A stretch of 64,000 nucleotides of DNA from contig CAINFC010000077.1 of NCBI GenBank assembly GCA_903847975.1, positions 51,983-115,982 on the forward strand. Direction: 5' to 3'. Below the pieces are notes generated by a model. That model made no database searches, was not told the DNA's origin, and saw only the letters and a list, made by a program, of their open reading frames with translations. Origin of the DNA: an uncultured Acidobacteriota bacterium. Its GTDB lineage: Bacteria > Acidobacteriota > UBA6911 > CAINFC01. The position numbers and the translations under genes were made by a program. This document shows positions 1 to 8,800 of the stretch, one piece after another; positions within the stretch are counted from its first letter, which is position 1; the number at the start of each line of letters is the position of its first letter.

Positions 1-2232
1 CGCTGGGGTAAGAAAAAAGCCGAGGAACTGCTGATGTCCGGCGCCCTCCCCGGACTCAAGTTCGCTCTGGGCGAAAACCCGAAGGACATGCGCCAGTTCG
101 GACAGACCGGGCCGCGGCGCTATCCGGCCAGCCGCCCGGGAGTGGAGTTCGTGATCCGCGAGGCCTTTACCCGGGCCCGCGAGTACCGGCAGGCCTGGAA
201 AAAGTACCAGGACGCGCGGCAGGCCGGCGCCGACGTACCTCCTCCCCGCCGGGACCTGCAGCTGGAGCCGATCGCCGAGGTGCTGGAAGGAAAGCGCCTG
301 GCCCACGTGCACGCCTACCGCTCCGACGAAATGCTGATGATGATGCGCCTGGCGGAGGAATTCGGGTTCCGGGTAGCCACCTTCGAGCACGGACTGGAAG
401 GCTACAAGGTCGCCCGGGAGCTGGCCGCTCACGGAGCCGGAGTCGGAACCTTTACCGACTGGTGGGGATACAAGGTGGAAGCCATCGATGCCATTCCGTA
501 CAATGCCGCCCTGATGATGCGCAGGGGCGTACTGGTTTCCATCAACTCCGACAGTGCCGAGCACGCCCGCCGGCTCAACAGCGAAGCCGGCAAAATGGTC
601 AAATGGGGCGGCCTTTCCGAAGCCGAAGCCCTTTCTCTGGTAACCATCCATCCGGCCAGGCAGCTGCGCATCGACCGGTATGTCGGCTCCATCGAGGCCG
701 GCAAGGATGCCGACCTGGTGATCTGGAGCCACCCCCCCTTGAGCTCCTATGCCATCGTGGAGCGCGCCTACATCGACGGCCAGCTGTACTACGACCGCGC
801 CGCGGACGAAAAACGGATTGCGGCAGAGAAAAAACAGAAGGAAAGCCTGACGGCCGCGGAAAAGGCGGAAAAGGAAAAACGACCCGCCAACGCGCCGGAA
901 GGAAGCCGCAGGGGAAAAGAAGAAACCGCCACCGCTGCCGCATTGCCGTCGGTGCCCGCCGCCACCTATGCGCCCGGAAAAAGCTCCTCCTGGTCCCTGC
1001 TGCCGAAAATGGAAAATCCCCCGGCTTCCTCGGGAATCCTGGTCCTGCAGAACGGTCGAATTTTCCCGATCTCCCGGCCGCCCATCGAAAGGGGATCGGT
1101 TCTGATCCGCCAGGGGAAAATCGAGGCCTTGGGAACGGATATCAAAATTCCCTCGGGGGCCAAAATCATCAATGCCTCGGGCCTGGAGATCTACCCGGGG
1201 TGGATCGACACCAAGACCTCCCTGGGGCTTTCCGAACCCGGACCGCGCGGCTACCAGGACAGCGCCGAGATGCTGGACTACAACCCCCAGCTGCGCACCC
1301 TGGTCGCCTACCACAACGACAGCGAGGCGATACCCGTGGCCCGCGCCAACGGCGTGACCAGCGCCGCGATCTTCCCCAGCGGAGGCATCCTGGGCGGGCA
1401 GATCCCGGTGATGAACCTGGACGGCTGGACCTGGGAGGAGAGCGTCCTCCATCCGCTGGCCGGCCTTTCCATGCAATTCCCTTCCGTGAGCCGCGGGCGC
1501 TTCGCCTTCGGACCCCCTTCCGCCGCCGAGCGGACGTTTGAGGAATTGAAAAAGGAGAGAGACGGCAAGCTGGACCGCCTGGCCCAGCTCCTGGACCAGA
1601 GCCGCGCCTATGCCGCCCTGTCCCCGGAAACCCGAACCACCGACTGGGTGTTGGAAGCGCTCGTTCCCCTGGTGGAAAAGCGGGTGCCGCTCTTTGTGAC
1701 CGCGGCTCGCGAAGCGGATATCCGCGATGCGGTCGCTTTTGCCGACCGGGTCCGGGTGCGGATCGTGATCTGCTCCGGGCAGGAAGCCGCGCTGGCCGCA
1801 CCTCTGCTGAAGGAAAAAGGAATTGCCGTTCTGCTGGGCCCCGTTCAGACCCTGCCCTCCCGGGAAGATATGTTTCATGCTTTCAGCTACCAGGCAGCCG
1901 GAGAGCTGGCGCGCCAGGGAGTCAAGTTCGCTTTCGCCACCGACGACACCACCGATGTCCGCGCCCTCCCCTTCCAGGCCGCCCAGTCGATTGCCTGGGG
2001 CCTGCGACGCGAGGACGCTTTGCGGGCCCTGACGTTGAGTTCGGCGGAAATTCTAGGTGTGGACGACCGGGTCGGCAGCCTGGAGGCGGGCAAGACCGCC
2101 AACCTGCTCGTTTCCCGGGGCGACCCCCTGGATGTCCGCACCGAGATCACCCACGTGGTGATCCGCGGGCGGCTGGTCCCCCCGGACAACAAGCACCTGA
2201 GCCTGTACGAACGGTATCGCCAACGGCCCTAG
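1..2232 (+). CDS. Tandem amidohydrolase-family protein, 5' end missing
   Basis: The reading frame is open from base 1, so the true start and probably the signal peptide lie outside the window; the first ATG at 34 is internal. Two amidohydrolase units are fused. The first keeps an HxH pair (HVHAY, bases 304-318), a later FEHG histidine, an Asp in SINSDS, and the family's closing SIEAGKDADLVIW. A charged linker rich in Lys, Glu and Ala (about bases 800-930) leads to a second unit beginning LQNGRIFPI. There the strand that normally ends in a metal-binding HxH reads PGWIDTKTS, so both histidines are gone, while the late Asp (FATDDTTD) and the closing SLEAGKTANLLV remain. The family hydrolyses amide or ring bonds (imidazolonepropionase and peptidase-like members), usually with one or two metals. 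I infer a secreted or periplasmic hydrolase whose second half may be structural. It sits 10 bases before another amidohydrolase. Confidence 0.8.
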   Translation, partial: RWGKKKAEELLMSGALPGLKFALGENPKDMRQFGQTGPRRYPASRPGVEFVIREAFTRAREYRQAWKKYQDARQAGADVPPPRRDLQLEPIAEVLEGKRLAHVHAYRSDEMLMMMRLAEEFGFRVATFEHGLEGYKVARELAAHGAGVGTFTDWWGYKVEAIDAIPYNAALMMRRGVLVSINSDSAEHARRLNSEAGKMVKWGGLSEAEALSLVTIHPARQLRIDRYVGSIEAGKDADLVIWSHPPLSSYAIVERAYIDGQLYYDRAADEKRIAAEKKQKESLTAAEKAEKEKRPANAPEGSRRGKEETATAAALPSVPAATYAPGKSSSWSLLPKMENPPASSGILVLQNGRIFPISRPPIERGSVLIRQGKIEALGTDIKIPSGAKIINASGLEIYPGWIDTKTSLGLSEPGPRGYQDSAEMLDYNPQLRTLVAYHNDSEAIPVARANGVTSAAIFPSGGILGGQIPVMNLDGWTWEESVLHPLAGLSMQFPSVSRGRFAFGPPSAAERTFEELKKERDGKLDRLAQLLDQSRAYAALSPETRTTDWVLEALVPLVEKRVPLFVTAAREADIRDAVAFADRVRVRIVICSGQEAALAAPLLKEKGIAVLLGPVQTLPSREDMFHAFSYQAAGELARQGVKFAFATDDTTDVRALPFQAAQSIAWGLRREDALRALTLSSAEILGVDDRVGSLEAGKTANLLVSRGDPLDVRTEITHVVIRGRLVPPDNKHLSLYERYRQRP

Positions 2233-2242
2233 GAGGAAAACC

Positions 2243-3622
2243 ATGACCCCCAAATTCTATTCCAATCGATCTCTTCTGCTGTCGTCAACTCTTCTGGCGT
2301 TATCGATGATCCCCGGCCTCCGTGGAGAAGCGCCCTACTGCTACGCGATCCAGGGCGCGCGGATCGTCCCCGTTTCCGGACCGGTACTGGAAAAAGGCAC
2401 GCTGCTGATCCGGAACGGAACCGTCGAAGCCGTGGGCCCGGAAATGCCGGTCTCTGCCGATTTCGCGGTCATTGCCGGCCAGGGTCTTTCCGTCTATCCC
2501 GGAATGATCGACATGGCCGGCAGCATCAGCCTGGAAAGCCCGGCGGCCGCGGCCGCCCCGAGGGAAGCCCGAACCCGGCTGGAACTGGAGAGGAATTACC
2601 GGGAAACCATTCTGCGGCCGCAGCGGGAAGCCGCCGCCCTGATCCGGGCGGAAATGCCGGACTGGAAAAAGCTGGCGGCACTCGGCATCACCTCGCTGCT
2701 GGCGGTCCCCTCCGGCAGCGGAATCCAGGGCTGCAGTTCGCTGGTGCACACGGTCCTCCCGGAAGACCCGCCGCAGATCGGCAACCTGGCCGACGGCCGC
2801 GCCGGCCTTTTTGTGATACAGACTCCCGTGGCGCTGCACGTCCGGTTTCCCGACAGAAACTCAAGCGGACTGTACCCTGCATCTCTGATGGGAGCCATCG
2901 CTTTTATTCGCCAGTCGTTCCTGGACGCCGGGCAGTACCGGCTGGAGCAGGAGTGGTCCCGGAAAAATCCGACCGCGCCGGGCGGCCCGGTCTACGATGC
3001 CGCCCTGGAGGCACTGAGCTCCATCCTGGCCCGGAAGCTGCCGGTGGTTTTTTCCGCCTCTTCCGCGGTGGAGATCCGGCGGGTCCTGTCCCTGGCGCGC
3101 GAGTTCGGTATCGCTCCCACCATCCTCGGGGCCCACGGCGCGGATAAGGTGACCGAAGAGCTGAAGGAGCAGAAAATTCAGGTTCTGTTCAGCCTGAACT
3201 ATCCGGTCCGTCCCAGGGATCTGGCTCCCGATGCCGACGAATCCCTGCGGACCCTGCAGGAACGGGCGGATGCGCCCCGGGTGCCCGCAGCGCTCCACCG
3301 GGCCGGTATTTTCTTCGCTTTCGCCTCCGACGGGCTGAAGGATCCCAAGGAGTTTCTGCGCAACGCCGCCCGGGCGGTAAAAGCGGGCCTTCCCGCGGAA
3401 GCGGCTCTGAGAGCCCTCACCCTGAATGCCGCGACGATCGCCGGAGCGGAGCGGCGGCTCGGTTCCATTGAAAAGGGGAAGATCGCCAGCCTGCTGGTGA
3501 CGGAAGGCGACCTGTTCGACGAAAAATGTAAAATCCGCCATGTCTTTATCAACGGACGACCGGTGCAGCCGGATACCGCCGAAGCTCCGGCTTCCGAGCG
3601 GCGCCGCTCTTCCATCGAATAA
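2243..3622 (+). CDS. Secreted amidohydrolase-family protein lacking the HxH motif
   Basis: This 459-residue protein has a start supported by an AGGAGG-type site that overlaps the stop of the upstream gene, which suggests translational coupling. Residues 1-30 form a hydrophobic signal peptide ending near GLRGEA. The fold is recognisable from the N-terminal IRNGTVEAVGPEM strand, the PGMID turn and the C-terminal SIEKGKIASLLVTEGD. As in the second half of the upstream protein, the usual HxH after PGxID is missing (PGMIDMAGS), though FAFASDGLKD retains the late Asp. It appears to be a paralogue of that second half. The two genes may encode subunits of one complex. Substrate unknown; catalytic competence doubtful. 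Confidence 0.8.
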   Translation: MTPKFYSNRSLLLSSTLLALSMIPGLRGEAPYCYAIQGARIVPVSGPVLEKGTLLIRNGTVEAVGPEMPVSADFAVIAGQGLSVYPGMIDMAGSISLESPAAAAAPREARTRLELERNYRETILRPQREAAALIRAEMPDWKKLAALGITSLLAVPSGSGIQGCSSLVHTVLPEDPPQIGNLADGRAGLFVIQTPVALHVRFPDRNSSGLYPASLMGAIAFIRQSFLDAGQYRLEQEWSRKNPTAPGGPVYDAALEALSSILARKLPVVFSASSAVEIRRVLSLAREFGIAPTILGAHGADKVTEELKEQKIQVLFSLNYPVRPRDLAPDADESLRTLQERADAPRVPAALHRAGIFFAFASDGLKDPKEFLRNAARAVKAGLPAEAALRALTLNAATIAGAERRLGSIEKGKIASLLVTEGDLFDEKCKIRHVFINGRPVQPDTAEAPASERRRSSIE

Positions 3623-3631
3623 GAGGGTCTC

Positions 3632-4501
3632 ATGCATTCAAGAAGATCGTTTCTGGAACAGCTTTTCGCGGCGGCGGCACCGGCTGCAAGTCTCGCCGGG
3701 TCGGCCGAGGGTTCCTCTCCCTGGCAGTTGGGCTGCTACACCCGGCCCTGGGCGGCCCATGACTACCGCGTGGCCCTGGACGCCATCGCCGCCGCGGGCT
3801 TCCGCCACGTCGGCCTGATGTCGGCCAAAAACAAAAACAACCTGGTCCTTTCCGTCTCCTCCACTCCCGAGGAGGCCGCCGCCGTGGGCCAGGAGGTGAA
3901 GCAGCGGGGGCTGAAAACGGTTTCCCTGTGGGGCGGCCAGTTTCCGCTCCAGGGGCCGGACGGGCTGAAGCGCCTGATCGACAACGCGGCGGCCTGCGGC
4001 AGCCCGCAGCTGATGATCGGCGGAACCGACGAAAAAAATCACGACGCCTACTACCGGATCGTTGCCGAGTGCTGCCCCTATGCCGAATCCCGGGGGGTCG
4101 GCATGAGCGTCAAGCCGCACGGCGGGGCCAACGCCAGCGGCGCCCAGTGCCGCCGGATCGTGCAGCAGGTCGGCCACCGCAATTTCCGCATCTGGTACGA
4201 CCCGGGGAACATTTTCTATTATTCGGACGGCAGGCTGGACCCGGTGCAGGATGTCCCATCGGTCAAGAAGCTGGTAGTCGGTATGAGCGTGAAGGATTTC
4301 CGGCTGCCCAAAGTCGTAGACCTTACGCCCGGCACCGGCCTGGTCCATTTTGCGAAAGTCATGGCCGGCCTGAAAAAGGGCGGGTTCCGGCGCGGCCCGC
4401 TGGTGGTGGAGTGCCTGGCCCCCGGGGAGCTCGCCCAGCTCCAGGCGGAAGCGGTGAAAGCCAGGCAGTTCCTGGAAAAACTCACCGGGCAGAAAGCCTG
4501 A
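3632..4501 (+). CDS. Tat-exported sugar phosphate isomerase/epimerase-like TIM barrel
   Basis: 289 residues beginning with a twin-arginine-like leader (SRRSFLEQ followed by an Ala-rich stretch to about residue 25). The rest matches the xylose-isomerase-like AP-endonuclease-2 TIM-barrel family: GFRHVGLMSAK near the start, SVKPHGGANAS, the FRIWYDPGNIFYY segment and GPLVVECLAP near the end contain the Glu, His and Asp residues that normally hold a divalent metal. Such proteins isomerise or epimerise sugars and related polyols, and Tat-exported versions are frequent in Acidobacteriota and Planctomycetota. It lies 9 bases after the amidohydrolase and 36 bases before a URO-D-like gene, so the four genes are probably one transcript. 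The exact substrate cannot be read from sequence. Confidence 0.75.
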   Translation: MHSRRSFLEQLFAAAAPAASLAGSAEGSSPWQLGCYTRPWAAHDYRVALDAIAAAGFRHVGLMSAKNKNNLVLSVSSTPEEAAAVGQEVKQRGLKTVSLWGGQFPLQGPDGLKRLIDNAAACGSPQLMIGGTDEKNHDAYYRIVAECCPYAESRGVGMSVKPHGGANASGAQCRRIVQQVGHRNFRIWYDPGNIFYYSDGRLDPVQDVPSVKKLVVGMSVKDFRLPKVVDLTPGTGLVHFAKVMAGLKKGGFRRGPLVVECLAPGELAQLQAEAVKARQFLEKLTGQKA

Positions 4502-4537
4502 CAAGCCGGTACGGAAAAGACCGGGCGGAGGAACAAG

Positions 4538-5626
4538 ATGACAACCGAGCAATCCGGCAGCTGGCCCGTTTCCCTGGAAACATCGGTTTCCAAGGCTTTC
4601 ATGGCCCAGGTCCTGGGCGTGAGCTTCGACCGCGATTATTATTTCGATCCGCTCCGGCGCCGGGAAATCGATGCCCGGTGCCACCGGTACGCCGGCCGGG
4701 AGCTCCGGGACCTGGATGCCTTTTTTACGGAGAGCAACCTGGGACGCAGGTCCTTTTATGCCCCCGACCAGGTTCCGGTCGGCGGAATCCAGCCCAACCT
4801 GATCCTGGGCATGCTGCTGGGCGCGGAATTCCTGCCCGCACCCCAGGGGGATGCCGATATCAGCCCGGCCTGCTGGGCCGGCAAGCCGGCCGGCCAGCTT
4901 CCCGAACCCCCTTCCCTGCTGGAACATCCGCTGATCGGCCTTTTTGACCGCCAGATCGATTTCGTGAGGCAGCAGGAACGGCAGGTCCCGATCCCTCCTT
5001 TCTTCTGGGACGGGTCGGGCCGGGCCGCCGTCCACGGGGCGCTGACCACCGCCCAGAAGTTCCTCGGGGAGCAGGTCTTTCTGGACCTGGCGACCGATCC
5101 GGAGCGCGTCCGGCAAGCCATGGACTGGATCACCGAAGCCAATATCGTCCTGGTGCGCCATTTCGCGGAGCGCTGCGGCATCCGCTTGCAGGAAATTCAT
5201 GTCGGAGAGTGCTCCTCCTGCATGGTGGGCGGACCGGCCTGGGAAGAGTTCGTGGTCCCCACGCTGAGCCGCATGGCGACGGAAATGGGACCAGTCCGGC
5301 TGCACTCCTGCGGGCGCAGCCGCCATCTTCTGCCGGCGTTTCGTCAGGTCCCCGGGCTGTGCAGCCTCGATCTGGGGGACGAGGCCTGCCTGCCGGGAGT
5401 CCGGCAGCTTTGGGGGGCCGGTTTTCCGGTCAGCCTGGCACCCCCGGTCAAGCTGCTGTCCGGCGGCAGCCTTCCGGACTGGATCGACTGGACGGAGCGG
5501 GTGCTGAAAGACAACGGAGGCGGCTGCCTGACCATCCTGTATCACCTGGAGCCCCCATATCCGCTGGAGACGCTGCGCGCCTGGAGGACCTGGCTGGAAC
5601 AGAGGCTCGCCCGGGTGCTGGCCTGA
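4538..5626 (+). CDS. Uroporphyrinogen decarboxylase-like (URO-D family) protein
   Basis: 362 residues with no signal peptide, preceded by a GGAGG ribosome site. The fold resembles the URO-D/MtaA superfamily: an early region rich in Arg and Asp, a central EIHVGECSSCMVGGPAWEEFVVP segment equivalent to the strand used by methyltransferase members, RLHSCGRSRHLL carrying a His and Cys like the zinc ligands of MtaA-type enzymes, and a final ILYHLEPPYPLETL. True HemE is better conserved at its N-terminal substrate loop, and no heme genes are nearby. I therefore favour a corrinoid or methyl-transfer type member acting in the cytoplasm, with low certainty on substrate. Last gene of the first transcript. 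Confidence 0.65.
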   Translation: MTTEQSGSWPVSLETSVSKAFMAQVLGVSFDRDYYFDPLRRREIDARCHRYAGRELRDLDAFFTESNLGRRSFYAPDQVPVGGIQPNLILGMLLGAEFLPAPQGDADISPACWAGKPAGQLPEPPSLLEHPLIGLFDRQIDFVRQQERQVPIPPFFWDGSGRAAVHGALTTAQKFLGEQVFLDLATDPERVRQAMDWITEANIVLVRHFAERCGIRLQEIHVGECSSCMVGGPAWEEFVVPTLSRMATEMGPVRLHSCGRSRHLLPAFRQVPGLCSLDLGDEACLPGVRQLWGAGFPVSLAPPVKLLSGGSLPDWIDWTERVLKDNGGGCLTILYHLEPPYPLETLRAWRTWLEQRLARVLA

Positions 5627-5748
5627 AAAACCGCCGGATCGCCTGAAAATAGCAGCGGCCGTTGCCCGTGATTCTTCCTCTATTTGCTTCGGAACCTACC
5701 GGTTATTCCTGACAAACAAAGCCCGCAGTGGAATAAGCAGCGCCCCGC

Positions 5749-5777
5749 TTGCCTGCATCTTTAAGATTGCCTATAAT
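5749..5777 (+). promoter_or_regulatory. Sigma-70-like promoter for the giant secreted protein gene
   Basis: TTGCCT (5749-5754) and a perfect TATAAT (5772-5777) are separated by 17 bases. The predicted start of transcription is about 60 bases before the ATG at 5846. It lies in the 219-base gap after the URO-D-like gene. Confidence 0.6.
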
Positions 5778-5845
5778 CCTTTTGCAATAAAAGCATTTTC
5801 GAGCGGGCTTATTACAGAAACGGATTTCTTGTGGGAGGGAAACCG

Positions 5846-8800
5846 ATGAACCGCTATCGCGCTGCGCTTCTGATTCTCCTCGTCTTTGTCTGTGCTCTTT
5901 TCGGTGCTGCCGCTCTGCGTGCCCCCCGCCTGCTGACCTGGGAAACGAACAGCAGCGGCCTGCCTTCCAGCGGGTCGGTACGCGATGTGGCCTTCGGCGA
6001 CATCAACAACAACGGTCTGCCGGAGCTGATGGTGACCTCCACCAGCGGATCGGGTCTGTCCCTTTACGGCCGCGGGTCCGGCGGAACCTGGTCCGCCACC
6101 GGCCTGAACACCGGGCTGCCGGCCTCCGGCTCCTACGAGCAGCTTGCCGTCGGCGATCTCGATGTCGACGGCAAGCCGGATCTTTTCGCCAGCCGTGGCA
6201 GCGGTACGGGCCTGGCCGTCTGGAAAGGGAACGGCAGCGGCTCGTGGACCGCCATTACCGGCGGACTGCCGGCCACAGGCACTTACAAGGGAGTCGCCCT
6301 GGCGGATGTAAACGGGGACGGACAGCCGGACCTCCTTGCCGCCGGCAACGGCAGCGGAGCGGTCGGCGTGGCTGTTTACCGCAACGACCTGACCTCCTTT
6401 ACTGCGCTGACCGGACCGACGTCCAGCGGGGTTTACAACCAGCTGGCCGCCGGTTATGTAAACACCGACCACTACGTGGACCTGGCGGCCACCAACGAGA
6501 CCACCGGAGTCTACTTCTGGAAGGGACAGGCGGCCGCCGGCTGGTCGGCGGCCCGCACCGGCTTGCCGTCCGGCGCGGGTTTCCGCGGGCTGGCACTGGG
6601 GGACCTGGACAACGACAGCTGGCCCGAGCTGGTCGTCAGCCGGGCCGGGACTCCGCCGCTGGGCGGAGGAATCGGCATTTACGACTGGAACGATACGTCG
6701 GGCAGCTGGACGCTGGCCGCCAACCAGATCCTTACCACAGTCTGTTACGGCCGGATTGTTCTCAGCGATCTGAATAACGATGGCTGGCTGGATGTGCTGG
6801 CCGTCGGCTATCCGGGCGAAGGCGGACAGGGCCTGACAATCTGGCTGGGAAGCGCGGCCGGTTTTACCGCCGCGGCTTCTCCCTCGACCGCATCTTCCCT
6901 TGGCTCTCTGGCCGCTGCCGATTTCGATCTAAGCGGCCTCGTCGACCTGGCCGCAGGCGACACCGGCAGCCTGGGCGCATCCGCCTGGCGCAACAGCGCC
7001 TCACCCAATACCATGGATTCCTGGCTGGAGCTGCCCACGCCGCAAGCCACGGGCAGCCCGCTCTCTTTGGGTCAGGGCGATCTGAACCGCGACGGCTATC
7101 TGGATGTGATCCTGCCGGGATCCTCGGGCGGGCTGGTCGGCTATTTGGGCAACGGCGGCAACAGCTGGAGCGAGTGCACGGGCCTGGCCAAGGCGGTGCC
7201 GAGCGGCACGTTCGGAGACATCCTGGCGGGGGTTTTTCCGCAGATCGGCACCGAAACGTCTATTATTGCCGCACGGACCGACAACGGCGGACTGGCCTTC
7301 GTTTACGGAACCACCTGCGCCGGCGGAGGCGGAGCCTCGGCGATCGCTTCGACCGGTTCCTACCGGGGGCTATCTGCCGGCGAAATTTTCCGGGACGGCA
7401 ATCTGTCGATCGTGGCCGCGGTAATCGGGGTCGGCACCGGCATGCAGTATTGGGTGCAGCGGAATACCGGGTGGACCATCCCGGTCTCCATCGCCTCCGG
7501 ATACAGCATCAACGATACGGCCCTGGGGGATGTGGACCATGACGGGCTGCTGGAAATCGCCACCGCCGAGCTGTTGAACGACGGTGTGGCCATTTACGAT
7601 TATGGCAAATCCTGGACTCGCAGGTCCGTTGTGGGAATGGGCAGCTATTATGCCGTCAGCCTGGGGGACATCAACAACGACGGCCATCTGGATGTGGTCG
7701 CAACGCCGAGCTCCGCGGGAACTGGCATACGGGTCTGGCTGGGAAACGGCAGCGGAACCAGCTGGACCCTGAGCTCCGGACCGGACGCGGCCAGTCCTTT
7801 GACCTATTATGATTTGGACCTGACCGATTTCAATCGTGACGGCAAGCTTGACATCCTGGCCGGAACCCAGGGCCAGGGAGTCCTGCTCTGGGCCGGAAAC
7901 GGCGCCGGCAGCTGGACACCGGCCGCCGCTTCCCTGCCGGCCAGCGGCAATTTCCGCCATGTTGCCTTCGGGCACATCGACCGCGACGGGAACCCGGATC
8001 TGCTTTCCACGCAGACGAGCGGCGGCGTGAGGCTCTGGAGCGCCAGCGACGCCGCTGCCCCCACGATCACCCCCTACCGGGCGACGCTCTGGATCAATTC
8101 CACACAAAGCCCGGTGCTGACGGCCAAAGTGATCGACTCCGGACGGGGGATCGATATCGCCTCGGGCGGCTACCGCTACTCGACCAACGGCGGCGGCAGC
8201 TGGAGCGGCTGGCTGGCGGCGGCGGTCAGCGGCGAAAACGCCTCCACCAAGGAACAGATCATCACCACCCCGGCGGTTCCCTTCAGCCAGGACTCCCAGA
8301 CTCTCAACGTGGTCGAATTCCGGGCCTCCGACCTGGGCGCCAACCAGGGCACGGCGCAAAGCGTCATCTGGATCGATACCACCCCGCCGGTCCCCACATC
8401 CCTCTTCTCGCCGGACCGCGAGGCCAACACCTGGTCCGCCGGCGGCACCATCAATCTGACTTTCGGGGTGACCGATGCGGTCAGCGGCTGGCAGGACAGC
8501 TCGGTGCTCGTGGACCAGTCGTCATCCACTGTCCCGCCGGCGGCGGCCAATGCCACCGGCATCCATTACACAACCGGCAGTCTTGCGGACGGCAACTGGT
8601 ACGCGCACCTGCGTGGGCGGGACGGGGCCGGCAACTGGTCGACCACCACCCGGCACTTCGGCCCCTGGGGCATCGATACCACGCCCCCCTCGAACCCGTA
8701 CTTCCTGCATTCGACGGATCACGCCAAGCAGGTGTGGAGCAACGATGTGCTGATCGACATGTTCTGGAACGGTGCCGCGGATGCCGGCAGCGGGGTGCAT

